From assembly GCF_031458255.1 (NCBI RefSeq), contig NZ_JAVDYC010000001.1, positions 8,604,501-8,668,500 on the forward strand: a stretch of 64,000 nt of DNA, in the 5' to 3' direction. The notes under the pieces are model-generated. The model worked only from the letters and a program-made list of their open reading frames with translations. It was not told the origin of the DNA and made no database searches. This DNA is from Catenuloplanes niger (lineage in GTDB: Bacteria; Actinomycetota; Actinomycetes; Mycobacteriales; Micromonosporaceae). How positions within the stretch are numbered: the stretch's first letter is position 1; each line of letters begins with the position of its first letter. The translations under genes and the position numbers were made by a program. Of the stretch, positions 7,370 through 15,562 are shown in pieces.

Positions 7370-9438
7370 CCGCCACCGTTCCCGGGCGTGCGCTCGGCAC
7401 GCCGCTGGCCCGCGTCGAGGGCCCGGACAAGGTCACCGGCGCGGCCCGGTACGCCGCGGAGTACCCGGTCGGGAACGCGGCCCACGCCTGGGTGGTCCGG
7501 TCGCCGGTCGCGCGCGGGCGGCTGCGGGACGTCGAGGTCGACCCGACGCTGGACGGCGTCCTCGCGGTGCTGTGGCACGGCAACGCGCCCGAGCTGGCGA
7601 AGCCCGCCGACCCGGAGCTGTGGGTGCTGCAGACGGACGCCATCTCGTACCGTGGGCAGGTCATCGCCCTGGTGGTCGCGGAGACGCTGGAGGCGGCGCG
7701 GCACGCGGCCCAGTCGGTGGTCCTGGACATCGAGGAGGAGCCGCACGACGTCGTGCTGCGCGCGGACCACCCGGAGCTGTACACCCCGGACAAGGTCAAC
7801 CCGGGCTTCCCGGCGGAGAGCGCACAGGGTGACGCGGAGGCCGCGCTCGCCGCCGCGGAGGTGACGGTCGACGTCACCTACACCACGCCGGCGCTGCACA
7901 ACAACCCGATGGAGCCGCACGCGACCATCGCGGTCTGGGACGGCGACGACGACCTCACGCTCTACGACTCCAACCAGGGCCCGCACATGGTCGCGCCGGA
8001 CGTGGCGAAGGCGCTCGGCCTCGACCCGGCGCGGGTGCGGGTGGTCGCGGAGCACGTCGGCGGCGGTTTCGGTTCCAAGGGCTCGGCCCGGCCGAACGCG
8101 GTGCTCGCCGCGATCGCCGCGAAGGTCACCGGCCGCCCGGTCAAGCTGGCGCTGCCCCGCCAGGCGCTGTTCACCATGGTCGGCTACCGGACACCCACCA
8201 TCCAGCGGGTACGGCTGGGCGCCGCGAAGGACGGCACGCTCACCGCGATCACGCACGACGCGGTCTCGCAGTCCTCGCGGCTGTTCGAGTTCGCCGAGCA
8301 GACCGCGGTGGTGACCCGGCACATGTACGCGGCCGCGCACCGCCGTACCGGTCACCGCCTGGTCCGGCTGGACATGCCCACGCCGCGCTGGATGCGGGCG
8401 CCCGGCGAGGCCCCCGGCATGGTGGCGCTGGAGTGCGCGATGGACGAGCTGGCGCACGCGCTCGGCATCGACCCGATCGAGCTGCGGGTGCGCAACGAGC
8501 CGGACGCCGAACCGGAGAGCGGCGAGCCGTTCACCAGCCGCCACTACGTGCGCTGCCTGCGCGAGGGCGCGGAACGGTTCGGCTGGGCCGGCCGTGACCC
8601 GCGCCCGGCCCGGCGCCGCGACGGCGAGTGGTGGGTCGGCACCGGCGTGGCCGGCGCGACGTACCCGGCGATGGCCCAGCCGTCCACCGCGGCCGCGACC
8701 GCGCTGCCGGACGGGCGGGTGGAGGTGCGAATCGCGGCGACCGACATCGGTACCGGCGCACGCACCGTCCTCACCCAGATCGCGGCGGACGCGCTCGGCC
8801 TGCCGGTCACGGACGTGACCGTGCGGATCGGCGACACCCGGCTGCCGCGCGCGTCCGTGGCCGGCGGCTCGTCCGGCACCGCCAGCTGGGGCTGGGCGAT
8901 CGACGGCGCGTGCCGGCAGCTGCGGGAGCGGGGGATGACCGGCGAGGTCGTCTTCGACAGCACCGAGCTGGTCAAGGCGCGCGGTAACGACGGCCGGCAC
9001 GCGTTCGGCGCGCACTTCGCGGAGGTGCGGGTCAACGCGGTCACCGGCGAGGTGCGCGTCCCGCGGCTGTTCGGCATGTACGCGGCCGGCCGGATCCTCA
9101 ACCCGCGCACCGCCCGCAGCCAGTTCATCGGCGGGATGACCATGGGCCTGGGGATGGCGCTGCACGAGGAGGGCGTGCTCGACCCGCACACCGGCGACTG
9201 GGTCAATCACGACCTGGCCGACTACCACATCCCGGCGCACGCGGACGTCCGTGACATCGACGCGGCCTGGATCGACGAGCAGGACGACCAGCTCAACCCG
9301 ATGGGCAGCAAGGGCATCGGCGAGATCGGCATCGTCGGCTCACCCGCCGCGATCCTGAACGCGGTCTGGCATGCCACGGGTGTCCGCATCCGTGACCTTC
9401 CGGCCCGGATGGACCGCATCCTGCCGCATCTGCCGTGA
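7366..9438 (+). CDS. molybdenum hydroxylase large subunit, Moco-binding (PaoC/YagR-like)
   Basis: A 690-residue molybdopterin-cytosine-dinucleotide subunit. N-terminal aldehyde oxidase 'hammerhead' domain ([20 protein letters not shown]), then the Moco domains with GGGFGSKG (around residue 230), the APGEAPG segment (~345) and the catalytic glutamate in [12 protein letters not shown] close to the C terminus. Size matches PaoC (about 730) rather than the longer XdhB/XDH chains. It likely oxidises aromatic or other aldehydes to acids, or hydroxylates N-heterocycles. Order small-FAD-Moco and ATGA junctions make one operon. The dedicated MoCo-insertion chaperone (PaoD/XdhC) that normally accompanies such operons is not in the window and must be encoded elsewhere. 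Confidence 0.92.
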   Translation: MTATVPGRALGTPLARVEGPDKVTGAARYAAEYPVGNAAHAWVVRSPVARGRLRDVEVDPTLDGVLAVLWHGNAPELAKPADPELWVLQTDAISYRGQVIALVVAETLEAARHAAQSVVLDIEEEPHDVVLRADHPELYTPDKVNPGFPAESAQGDAEAALAAAEVTVDVTYTTPALHNNPMEPHATIAVWDGDDDLTLYDSNQGPHMVAPDVAKALGLDPARVRVVAEHVGGGFGSKGSARPNAVLAAIAAKVTGRPVKLALPRQALFTMVGYRTPTIQRVRLGAAKDGTLTAITHDAVSQSSRLFEFAEQTAVVTRHMYAAAHRRTGHRLVRLDMPTPRWMRAPGEAPGMVALECAMDELAHALGIDPIELRVRNEPDAEPESGEPFTSRHYVRCLREGAERFGWAGRDPRPARRRDGEWWVGTGVAGATYPAMAQPSTAAATALPDGRVEVRIAATDIGTGARTVLTQIAADALGLPVTDVTVRIGDTRLPRASVAGGSSGTASWGWAIDGACRQLRERGMTGEVVFDSTELVKARGNDGRHAFGAHFAEVRVNAVTGEVRVPRLFGMYAAGRILNPRTARSQFIGGMTMGLGMALHEEGVLDPHTGDWVNHDLADYHIPAHADVRDIDAAWIDEQDDQLNPMGSKGIGEIGIVGSPAAILNAVWHATGVRIRDLPARMDRILPHLP

Positions 9439-9445
9439 CGAAACG

Positions 9446-9502
9446 GGCTTTGCCGCCATGCCGTCGGCTTTACCGCCATGCCACTGGCTTTGCCGCTATG
9501 CC
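9446..9502 (+). repeat. three 20-bp direct repeats after the hydroxylase operon
   Basis: GGCTTTRCCGCYATGCC occurs at 9446, 9466 and 9486, exactly 20 bp apart, with 3 variable bases between copies. The array starts 8 bp after the large subunit stop. It lies in a 176-bp gap before the secreted propeller gene and could be an iteron-like protein binding site; no other element is seen in that gap. Confidence 0.8.
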
Positions 9503-9614
9503 GTCGTCGTGGGCGAACACCTAATCGGCGCGAGCGGGGTCGAAGCGGCGCGACGGGACCCGGTGATCTTCGCGGGTGTGCGAGCGTGGGCCTCCCCGGC
9601 CCTCAGGAGCGCCC

Positions 9615-12602
9615 GTGTCCACGTACCGTCGCGTCGCCGTCGTCGTTGCCCTGTCCTGTTCTTCGGTGTTCCTCGCGGTGCCGGCGCGGGCCGCGGTGGT
9701 GCCGGTGGCGTCGGTCGACTTCCGGCCGGCCGGCGCGCCGGCGACGAGCGGCCACGCGGCGGACACCGGCGCGGCGTTCGACGCGGCGCGCGGCTACGGG
9801 TGGGTGCGCGAGGACGCGCCGGGCACACCGCTGGACCTGACCGCGAACACGCGTGACCGGGCCCGGTCCGGCGTCCCGGCGCTGCTCAACACGATCATCC
9901 ACCTGCAGTACGGTCAGGTGGGCGGCACGAACGGCGTGGCGACCGCCGGGGCCTGGGAGTATGCGCTCCCGCCGGGCACCTATCAGGTGACGGCCGGGGT
10001 CGGCGACCAGCCGGCCTACGACAGCCGGCACGTCGTGCGCGCGGAGGGCGTGACCGTGGTGCCGGGCTTCCGGGGCACCGCGACGGCCGAGTTCCTGACC
10101 GCCACGGCGACGGTGCCGGTGCTCGACGGGCGCCTGACGCTCGACGCGATCGGCGGGACGAACACCAAGCTCACCCACGTCTCGATCGCGCGGGACACCT
10201 CGGACACGGTGCCGCCCGGCGCGGTCGGCGGCGTGTCGGTCGTCCCGGGGGACCGGCAGGCGACCGTCGGCTGGACCGCGAGCACCGCGGCCGACCTCGG
10301 CGGCTACCGGGTCTACCGGGGCGGCACGCTGGTCTCCGGGCCCGGCCTGGTGCCGGCCACGAGCTTCACGGACATCGCGGTCACCAACGGGACCGCCGCC
10401 TCGTGGACCGTGCGGGCGGTGGACCGGCACGGCAACGAGTCCGCGGCCTCGGCGGCGGTCACGGCCACGCCCGCGGCCTTCGGCTTGAAGATCAACTTCT
10501 CCGACGCGGCGACCGTGCCGCCGACCGGTTACCGCCGCGACTTCGGCGAGGCGTTCACGACCACCAGAGGGTACGGGTGGGTGGCGCTCGGCACGGCCGT
10601 GCCGCTGTCGCTGGTCGGTAACGGCCGCAACCGGGGGAGCGGGCAGCCGGACCTGCGGCTCGCCACGCTGATCCACGCGCAGTTGCCGGCCGGGTCGGGC
10701 GGCGTGACCACGCCGGGCAGCTGGGAGGCGGCCGTGCCGAACGGCGCCTACACGGTCACGGTCGCGGCCGGCGACGCGGGCACGGCCGTCGACAGCGCGC
10801 ACTGGGTCTCCGTCGAGGACCAGAACGCGGTGGCGGCGTTCGTGCCGACCGCGTCCGGCAGGCACGCCGTGGTGACCCGGACCGTGACGGTCACGGACGG
10901 GCGGCTCACGGTCAGCCCGGCCGGCGGCACGAACACGAAACTCAACTATGTGGACGTGGCGAGCGTGCCGGCGTCCGCGGCGCTCCCGTCCGTGCGGGCC
11001 GGCACCCCGCCGAACCTCGCCGTCGACGTGCCGGTCACCGCGAGCGTGGTCGAGGACCTGCGGCTGCCCGGCGGCGGCGTCGACCCGGCCACGCTCACGT
11101 CCGCCACGGTCACGCTCACCCGGGTCACGGACGGCGCGGCCGTCCCGGCGAACCCGATCACCAGCGGTGGCGGGGACGTCATCAACCTCTCGCCGACGTC
11201 GCCGCTGCAACCGTCCACGCTGTACCGGTTCGCGGTCACCACCCAGGTGCGCGACGTCGCCGGGCGTGCGTTCCAGCCCTACTCGATCGTGTTCCGCACC
11301 GGCGTGGCGCCCGGTGGCGGCGGGCCGGTCGCGTTCACCAAGACCGTCGGCGTGGCCACCGGCGCGCCGTTCACCTCCGTGGTGACCGGGCCGGACGGGC
11401 GGCTCTACGCCGGCACGCTGGACGGGCGCATCTTCCGCTTCCCGATCGGCGCCGACGGCACGCTCGGCGCGGCCACCGTGATCGACACGGTACGGGACCA
11501 CGCGGTCGCGGCCGGGCTGGCGGGCGCTCCCGACCGTACCGTCATCGGCCTTGCCTTCGACCCCGCGTCCACGCCGGCCGCGCCGATCCTGTGGATCACG
11601 GACAACTACGAGTACTCCGGGCCGCTCAACGTGCCGGACTGGTCCAGCCACATCGCCCGGCTCAGCGGGCCGGACCTGAGCGTCTACACCGACGTGGTGA
11701 CGAACCTGCCGCGGTCGGTCAAGGACCACGAGACGAACTCGCTGGCGTTCGGGCCGGACGGCGCGCTCTACGTCTCGCAGGGCGCGAACAACGCGATGGG
11801 CGCGCCGGACTCGACCTGGGGCAACCGGCCGGAACGGCTGCTGTCCGCGGCCGTGCTCCGGCTGGACGTGGCGGACCTGCCGCCGGCGCTGCCGCTCGAC
11901 GCCAAGACCGCCGAGGGCGGCGCGTACGACCCGTACGCGGCCGGTGCGCCCCTGACGATCTTCGCCACCGGTGTGCGTAACGCCTACGACCTGGTGTGGC
12001 ACTCCAATGGGCACCTCTACACGCCGACGAACGGGTCCGCGGCCGGCGGGAACACGCCCGCGACGCCGTCACCGCTGCCCGCGTCCTGCGCGCGGCGCGG
12101 CTACACCGGCCCGGCCGTGCCCGGTCTGACGGGCGTGGGCTCGGCCGAGACCGACTACGTGTTCGACGTGCGGCCGGGCCGGTACTACGGGCACCCGAAC
12201 CCGGAACGGTGCGAGTGGGTCCTCGCGGGCGGCAACCCGACCGCCGGCACCGACCCGTTCCAGGTGCCGGGATACCCGGTGGGCACGTCGCCGGACCCGA
12301 ACCTGGACCTGGCCGGCATGTACGACGCGGGCCTGCACGCGTCCGCGAACGGCGTCGTCGAGTACACCGGTGCCGCGTTCGGCGGTGCGCTGCGCGGGAA
12401 ACTGCTCGTCGTGCGCTACTCGTCCGGGCAGGACGTCCAGACGTTCGACGTGGCCGCGAACGGCACGCTCAGCAACCGCACCACCGGGATCACCGGGCTC
12501 ACCGGGTTCAGCCAGCCGCTCGACGTCACGGAGCACGCCGGGAACCTGTACGTCACCGAGCTGGGCGCGAACCGGATCACCCTGCTGCGGCCGCAGACCT
12601 GA
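9615..12602 (+). CDS. secreted multidomain protein: malectin-like / Fn3 / Ig-like modules plus glucose-sorbosone dehydrogenase-like propeller
   Basis: 995 residues. Signal peptide 1-26 (VVVALSCSSVFLAVPARA). Two homologous malectin-like modules at about 30-175 and 290-445 (both contain GYGWV and GGTNTKL), a fibronectin III domain between them (~190-285; VGWTASTAADLGGYRVYRGG), an Ig-like domain (~455-555; STLYRFAVTTQVRDVAGRAF) and a C-terminal beta propeller (~565-990) with repeats such as VVTGPDGRLYAGTLDGRIFR and FGPDGALYVSQGANN, as in soluble PQQ-type glucose/sorbosone dehydrogenases. The start is a GTG with CAGGAG 5 nt upstream. It is probably an extracellular carbohydrate-binding oxidoreductase or lectin-like propeller. 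Catalytic residues cannot be confirmed by eye. It stands alone, not clearly part of the hydroxylase operon. Confidence 0.8.
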   Translation: MSTYRRVAVVVALSCSSVFLAVPARAAVVPVASVDFRPAGAPATSGHAADTGAAFDAARGYGWVREDAPGTPLDLTANTRDRARSGVPALLNTIIHLQYGQVGGTNGVATAGAWEYALPPGTYQVTAGVGDQPAYDSRHVVRAEGVTVVPGFRGTATAEFLTATATVPVLDGRLTLDAIGGTNTKLTHVSIARDTSDTVPPGAVGGVSVVPGDRQATVGWTASTAADLGGYRVYRGGTLVSGPGLVPATSFTDIAVTNGTAASWTVRAVDRHGNESAASAAVTATPAAFGLKINFSDAATVPPTGYRRDFGEAFTTTRGYGWVALGTAVPLSLVGNGRNRGSGQPDLRLATLIHAQLPAGSGGVTTPGSWEAAVPNGAYTVTVAAGDAGTAVDSAHWVSVEDQNAVAAFVPTASGRHAVVTRTVTVTDGRLTVSPAGGTNTKLNYVDVASVPASAALPSVRAGTPPNLAVDVPVTASVVEDLRLPGGGVDPATLTSATVTLTRVTDGAAVPANPITSGGGDVINLSPTSPLQPSTLYRFAVTTQVRDVAGRAFQPYSIVFRTGVAPGGGGPVAFTKTVGVATGAPFTSVVTGPDGRLYAGTLDGRIFRFPIGADGTLGAATVIDTVRDHAVAAGLAGAPDRTVIGLAFDPASTPAAPILWITDNYEYSGPLNVPDWSSHIARLSGPDLSVYTDVVTNLPRSVKDHETNSLAFGPDGALYVSQGANNAMGAPDSTWGNRPERLLSAAVLRLDVADLPPALPLDAKTAEGGAYDPYAAGAPLTIFATGVRNAYDLVWHSNGHLYTPTNGSAAGGNTPATPSPLPASCARRGYTGPAVPGLTGVGSAETDYVFDVRPGRYYGHPNPERCEWVLAGGNPTAGTDPFQVPGYPVGTSPDPNLDLAGMYDAGLHASANGVVEYTGAAFGGALRGKLLVVRYSSGQDVQTFDVAANGTLSNRTTGITGLTGFSQPLDVTEHAGNLYVTELGANRITLLRPQT

Positions 12603-13006
12603 TCAGCTCGCGGACCTCAGATCGCGCAGCAGTTCGCCTCCGGAGCTGTGGCCCGGCACCAGGAACCGGCCGCCGGCGTACCGCACCTCCCTGACCCAGC
12701 TGCCCGGGGTCGTCAACCTCTCGAAGCGGCCCGGGGGTCCAGGTCGGACAGCGGTATGCGCCGGGTGCCGAACGCGGTGGCCACGGTGACGGCGTCACCG
12801 GCGATCCGCACCTCCAGGGCCAGCGACCGCAGGAACGCGGTGAGGATGAACGCGAAGGCCGTCAACCCGATCACGAAGAACCACCAGTCGGGTCCTTCCG
12901 CGCCGGTCAGCGTGTAGACCAGCGCGGCGATCCAGCCGAGGCCGACGAGCACCACCGCGCCGATGTGGATCCGCCACGCCGTCGTCATGTCGTAGTGCCT
13001 CGTCAT
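12603..13006 (-). pseudogene. membrane PH-like protein gene with a single-base frameshift
   Basis: The first part (ATG 13006) reads MTRHYDMTTAWRIHIGAVVL... with two membrane segments, then the beta-rich LALEVRIAGDAVTVATAFGTRRIPLSDLD, and hits a stop at 12713. In the next frame coding continues as FERLTTPGSWVREVRYAGG, RFLVPGHSSG and GELLRDLRSAS to TGA 12603. That sequence completes the expected bPH-like domain of this family. One extra C in the C5 run (12733-12737, G on the + strand) would join the frames as LDPPGRFERL. So this is a one-base deletion in a homopolymer, either a real inactivating mutation or a sequencing error. Its start overlaps the stop of the upstream 40-residue membrane peptide (ATGA). 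Function unknown. Confidence 0.75.
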
Positions 13007-13125
13007 CTGAGCACCAGGTTCGCGCCGACCGTGCACAGCACCGACAGCAGGATCGACACCAGGATCATCCCGAGACAGCCCACGCCGCCGCCCAGCGGCC
13101 GGATCTCCACATTTCCGATACGCAT
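13003..13125 (-). CDS. 40-residue membrane peptide coupled to the PH-like gene
   Basis: The product begins MRIGNVEIRPLGGGVGCLGM and continues with a clear single transmembrane helix (ILVSILLSVLCTV) ending GANLVLR. The N-terminal soluble part is strand-like with a Gly-rich turn. Its TGA overlaps the ATG of the downstream PH-like membrane protein, a typical translational coupling, so both may act together at the membrane. I recognise the general form as a small conserved actinomycete membrane protein but cannot assign a function. Codon usage fits the genome. It is divergent from the gene at 13206, with 80 bp between. Confidence 0.7.
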   Translation of the reverse strand: MRIGNVEIRPLGGGVGCLGMILVSILLSVLCTVGANLVLR

Positions 13126-13205
13126 GACGCCGCGTCTACCCACCGGGCGCACCGCGCAATCGTCCGATGCCGTTTCGCGGCGAAAGGTCCGGGTATCCGA
13201 CCGGA

Positions 13206-13637
13206 ATGCCTCTCCTGCGCTCGTTCCTGCTCGGCGTGGTCTCCGGCGGCCGCAGCATGACCGGCCTGGCCGCGGTCGCGCTCACCTCCCGGTCCGGTCC
13301 GCTCGGCGGGCCGTGGACCCGCGCGCTCACCACCGCGGGCGCGCTCGGCGAACTCGCCGGCGACAAACTCCCGAACGCCCCCAGCCGCCTCACGCCGCCC
13401 GCGCTCACGGTCCGCGCGGCCACCGGCGCCGCCGCGGCCGCCGCGCTGGCCGCCCGCTCCGGCACCGGCCCCGCGCTGCACGCGCTCCCGGCCGTGGCGG
13501 GCGCGCTCGCGGGCAGCGTCGCCGGAGCCCGCTGGCGCGCGTTCGCCACCCGGCGCGGCTGGCCGCCGCTCGCCGCCGCGCTGCTCGAGGACGCGGTCGT
13601 GCTCGGCCTCGCCGCCGCGGTCGCCCGCCGCCGCTGA
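13206..13637 (+). CDS. DUF4126-like small membrane protein (143 aa)
   Basis: A highly Ala/Leu-rich protein with a starting hydrophobic segment (MPLLRSFLLGVVSGGRSMTG), a conserved-looking GELAGDKLPNAPSRLTPPAL and three further hydrophobic stretches, ending AVARRR. The pattern 'GxxxGxRSMTxxA ... GExxxDKxPxxPxRtxPpal' is that of DUF4126-type membrane proteins of unknown function. The start at ATG 13206 is chosen because the membrane segment begins there; the longer in-frame ATG at 13167 would add a charged tail. No ribosome site is obvious. It is divergent from the PH-like/membrane peptide pair. Confidence 0.65.
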   Translation: MPLLRSFLLGVVSGGRSMTGLAAVALTSRSGPLGGPWTRALTTAGALGELAGDKLPNAPSRLTPPALTVRAATGAAAAAALAARSGTGPALHALPAVAGALAGSVAGARWRAFATRRGWPPLAAALLEDAVVLGLAAAVARRR

Positions 13638-13692
13638 CCCGGCGGCACACCCCGCACCGGCCGCCCGCTGATCGATCCTTCCGGTCCGGCGT

Positions 13693-14190
13693 TCAATCCG
13701 CCCGTTCCAGCGTGACGGCGCTGCGCACCGGAGCGCTCCGCCACAGGGCCCGCAGCACCGGATAGTGCCGTACCTCCCACTCGGCCTCCGCGAGGGCGCG
13801 CTCCCGGCCGGGCCCGCACGGGCTGAGGTCGAAGCCGGTGTCCTGCACGGGGAGCCGGTCGAGATCGGCCAGCGCGGGCGCGTCCGCGAACACCATGTCC
13901 AGACGGACGTGCCAGTACTCCGGCTGACAACCGCCGTCGCCGCGCACGTCCACCGCGAGCTGCCGGGTGAAATTGAGACCCGGGAGGTCGTCATGCCAGT
14001 CGTGCCGCCCCCACTGCACGATGAACCCGTCGGCGTCCGCCCCCGGCTCCAGCCCGTCGACGGCGACGGCCAGAAAAGCCCGAAAACCTTTCCAGGCCGC
14101 CGGTACGTCGTGCACCCGCCCCGGATCGACGCCGTGCCACCGTAGCCGTCCCGCCAGCTCCGCGGGCGTCTCTCGCCACGGCATCCCCAT
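13693..14190 (-). CDS. hypothetical cytosolic protein (165 aa)
   Basis: Begins MGMPWRETPAELAGRLRWHG and continues VPAAWKGFRAFLAVAVDGLE; a second part has FIVQWGRHDWHDDLPGLNFT, RQLAVDVR, YWHVRLDMVFAD, ending with an amphipathic helix (EWEVRHYPVLRALWRS). It is rich in Trp and Asp, without signal peptide or membrane segments. I do not recognise a named domain; the spacing resembles short actinomycete hypotheticals. Of two nearby ATGs the one at 14190 is preferred because GGGAGG lies 6 nt upstream, whereas the ATG at 14196 directly abuts that site. A perfect palindrome (14205-14227) sits 15 bp upstream, so the gene is likely under a dedicated repressor or autoregulation. Confidence 0.65.
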   Translation of the reverse strand: MGMPWRETPAELAGRLRWHGVDPGRVHDVPAAWKGFRAFLAVAVDGLEPGADADGFIVQWGRHDWHDDLPGLNFTRQLAVDVRGDGGCQPEYWHVRLDMVFADAPALADLDRLPVQDTGFDLSPCGPGRERALAEAEWEVRHYPVLRALWRSAPVRSAVTLERAD

Positions 14191-14204
14191 GTTCATCCTC
14201 CCGC

Positions 14205-14227
14205 CCGGTACGGTGGCACCGTACCGG
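14205..14227. promoter_or_regulatory. 23-bp palindrome upstream of the 13693-14190 gene
   Basis: CCGGTACGGTG, one G, then CACCGTACCGG: 11-bp perfect arms. It lies 15 bp upstream of the start at 14190, overlapping the expected transcription start/ribosome site zone. This is operator-like rather than terminator-like because it stands upstream of a gene. The rest of the 14191-14450 gap shows nothing I can support. Confidence 0.5.
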
Positions 14228-14450
14228 CCGATTCGGCGCCGCCGGGGTTCGCCCGGCAGGATCTCGCGCAAGACCAGTGATGTCTGCGCCCCGCCCGGTA
14301 CGAGGTGCTCGGGCATCGGGCGGGAGGACGTCCTCGCCGTCATGCGGGCACTGGCCGGTCGCTTCGGCGCGGAGGGCGTACGGCTCGTCGCCCGGCGCGA
14401 CCGACCGTTAATGCGGCGACGGACGGGAGCGGGGGCTCTACTGTGTCCGG

Positions 14451-14882
14451 ATGGCGTCGGTCAGGGAGTTTCAGGTGACGTTCGACTGCGCGGAGCCGGA
14501 GCGCGTCGGCCGGTTCTGGTGCGAGGTGCTCGGTTACGTCGCGCGGCCGCCGAAGGGGTTCGGGTACTGGGCGGACTACGAGCGGTCGCTGCCGGCCGAG
14601 CGGCGCGGTGAGTGGTTCGCCTGCGTCGACCCGGCCGGGACGGGGCCGCGGCTGTTCTTCCAGCGCGTGCCGGAGGGCCGGGTCGTCAAGAACCGGGTGC
14701 ACCTGGACGTGCGGGTCGGCACCGGGCTGGTCGGGGCGGAGCGGCTGGCCGCGCTGACGGCGGAGAGCGAACGCCTGGTCGCGCTCGGCGCGACCGTCGT
14801 GCAGGTGCTGGTCGCGGACGGTGAGAACGAGTCGTGCATCCCGATGCAGGACGTCGAGGGCAACGAGTTCTGCCTGGACTGA
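14451..14882 (+). CDS. VOC/glyoxalase-like protein (143 aa)
   Basis: A single vicinal-oxygen-chelate unit: FQVTFDCAEPERVGRFWCEVLGY at the N terminus (beta-alpha with the FW.xVLG signature), LFFQRVPE, then NRVHLDVRVG and a second half RLVALGATVVQ, ending MQDVEGNEFCLD, the typical DPEGNEFCL close of the family. It is similar to VOC proteins annotated as glyoxalase or bleomycin-resistance-like, most of unknown substrate. The His of HLDV and Glu of NEFC are the usual metal positions. The start at ATG 14451 follows the usual N-terminal length. It is convergent with the YCII gene, with a shared hairpin terminator. Confidence 0.85.
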   Translation: MASVREFQVTFDCAEPERVGRFWCEVLGYVARPPKGFGYWADYERSLPAERRGEWFACVDPAGTGPRLFFQRVPEGRVVKNRVHLDVRVGTGLVGAERLAALTAESERLVALGATVVQVLVADGENESCIPMQDVEGNEFCLD

Positions 14883-14885
14883 ACC

Positions 14886-14911
14886 CCGCCGGGCGGGAAC
14901 CCGCCCGGCGG
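14886..14911. terminator. bidirectional hairpin terminator
   Basis: CCGCCGGGCGGG (14886-14897), AA loop, exact complement (14900-14911). It sits 4 bp after the VOC stop and 8 bp from the convergent YCII stop. Confidence 0.8.
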
Positions 14912-14918
14912 TGGCCGC

Positions 14919-15293
14919 TCAGTCCCGGCCCGGGCGCCGGGGCGCGCCGGGGCCGCCGAAGCGGTGCACCTCCTGCGGCCACTCCAGCACGGCCGCGAGC
15001 CGGCCGGCCCAGTACCGCGCGGTCTCGTCGTCCGGCACGTCGATCACGGCGAAGCCGCCGAGGTACTCCTTCGTCTCCGTGTACGGCCCGTCGGAGAAGA
15101 CCGGCTTGCCGTCGACCGCCTCGACGCTGCAGATCGCGGTGGACCGGTCCAGCCCGCCGTTACTGAAGATCAGGATGCCCTTCGCCACCATCTCCGCGAT
15201 CACCGCGCGGGAGGCCGCCCCCTTCACCTCGATCTGCTCCGGCGTGTGCGGCTCCACCCAGTCGTCGTTGAAGGCGATCAGATACTCCGTCAC
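14919..15293 (-). CDS. YCII-related protein (124 aa)
   Basis: VTEYLIAFNDDWVEPHTPEQ begins a DGPF/YCII ferredoxin-like fold; DGKPVFSDGPYTETKEYLGGFAVIDV is the signature of this family (the D-G-P-Y/F-x-E-x-K-E motif), and the helix EWPQEVHRFG follows the final strand. The family forms dimers and is common beside ECF sigma factors, where its role is unknown; no sigma factor gene is adjacent here. The start is a GTG at 15293 after CAGGAGGGGA, a strong ribosome site; an in-frame extension upstream has no such site. Confidence in the family is high, in any function low. Confidence 0.88.
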   Translation of the reverse strand: MTEYLIAFNDDWVEPHTPEQIEVKGAASRAVIAEMVAKGILIFSNGGLDRSTAICSVEAVDGKPVFSDGPYTETKEYLGGFAVIDVPDDETARYWAGRLAAVLEWPQEVHRFGGPGAPRRPGRD

Positions 15294-15562
15294 GGTCTTC
15301 CCCTCCTGATCTGCGGAACGCGACGTCCCCGCGGACGCCACCCACACGCCCTACGAACGGGCACCCCCCGATACGACACCACCCCGGCCACATTTTTTCC
15401 GGAGAACCCGCGGGCGAGGACGGCGATTCAGCGCAGGCCGATCTCGACCTCCTGCACCGCGAGAAGATCCAGCAGATACCGCAGGGAGACCGCGGGGGCC
15501 CACCGGCGCCGGCACCGCCCGGGTACGGTACGCCGTGACCGTCCCCGGGCGGGGGAGCCGGG

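Noticed and set aside
14341-14450. Short plus-strand frame MRALAGRFGAEGVRLVARRD
   Set aside because: Protein-like start but runs into low-complexity Arg-rich sequence and overlaps the VOC gene; no ribosome site.
15428-15545. Minus-strand stretch reading AVSLRYLLDLLAVQEVEIGLR before a stop
   Set aside because: It looks protein-like at its end but has no start codon or ribosome site and no family match. It may be a remnant; not reported as a gene. The rest of 15294-15562 shows nothing certain.
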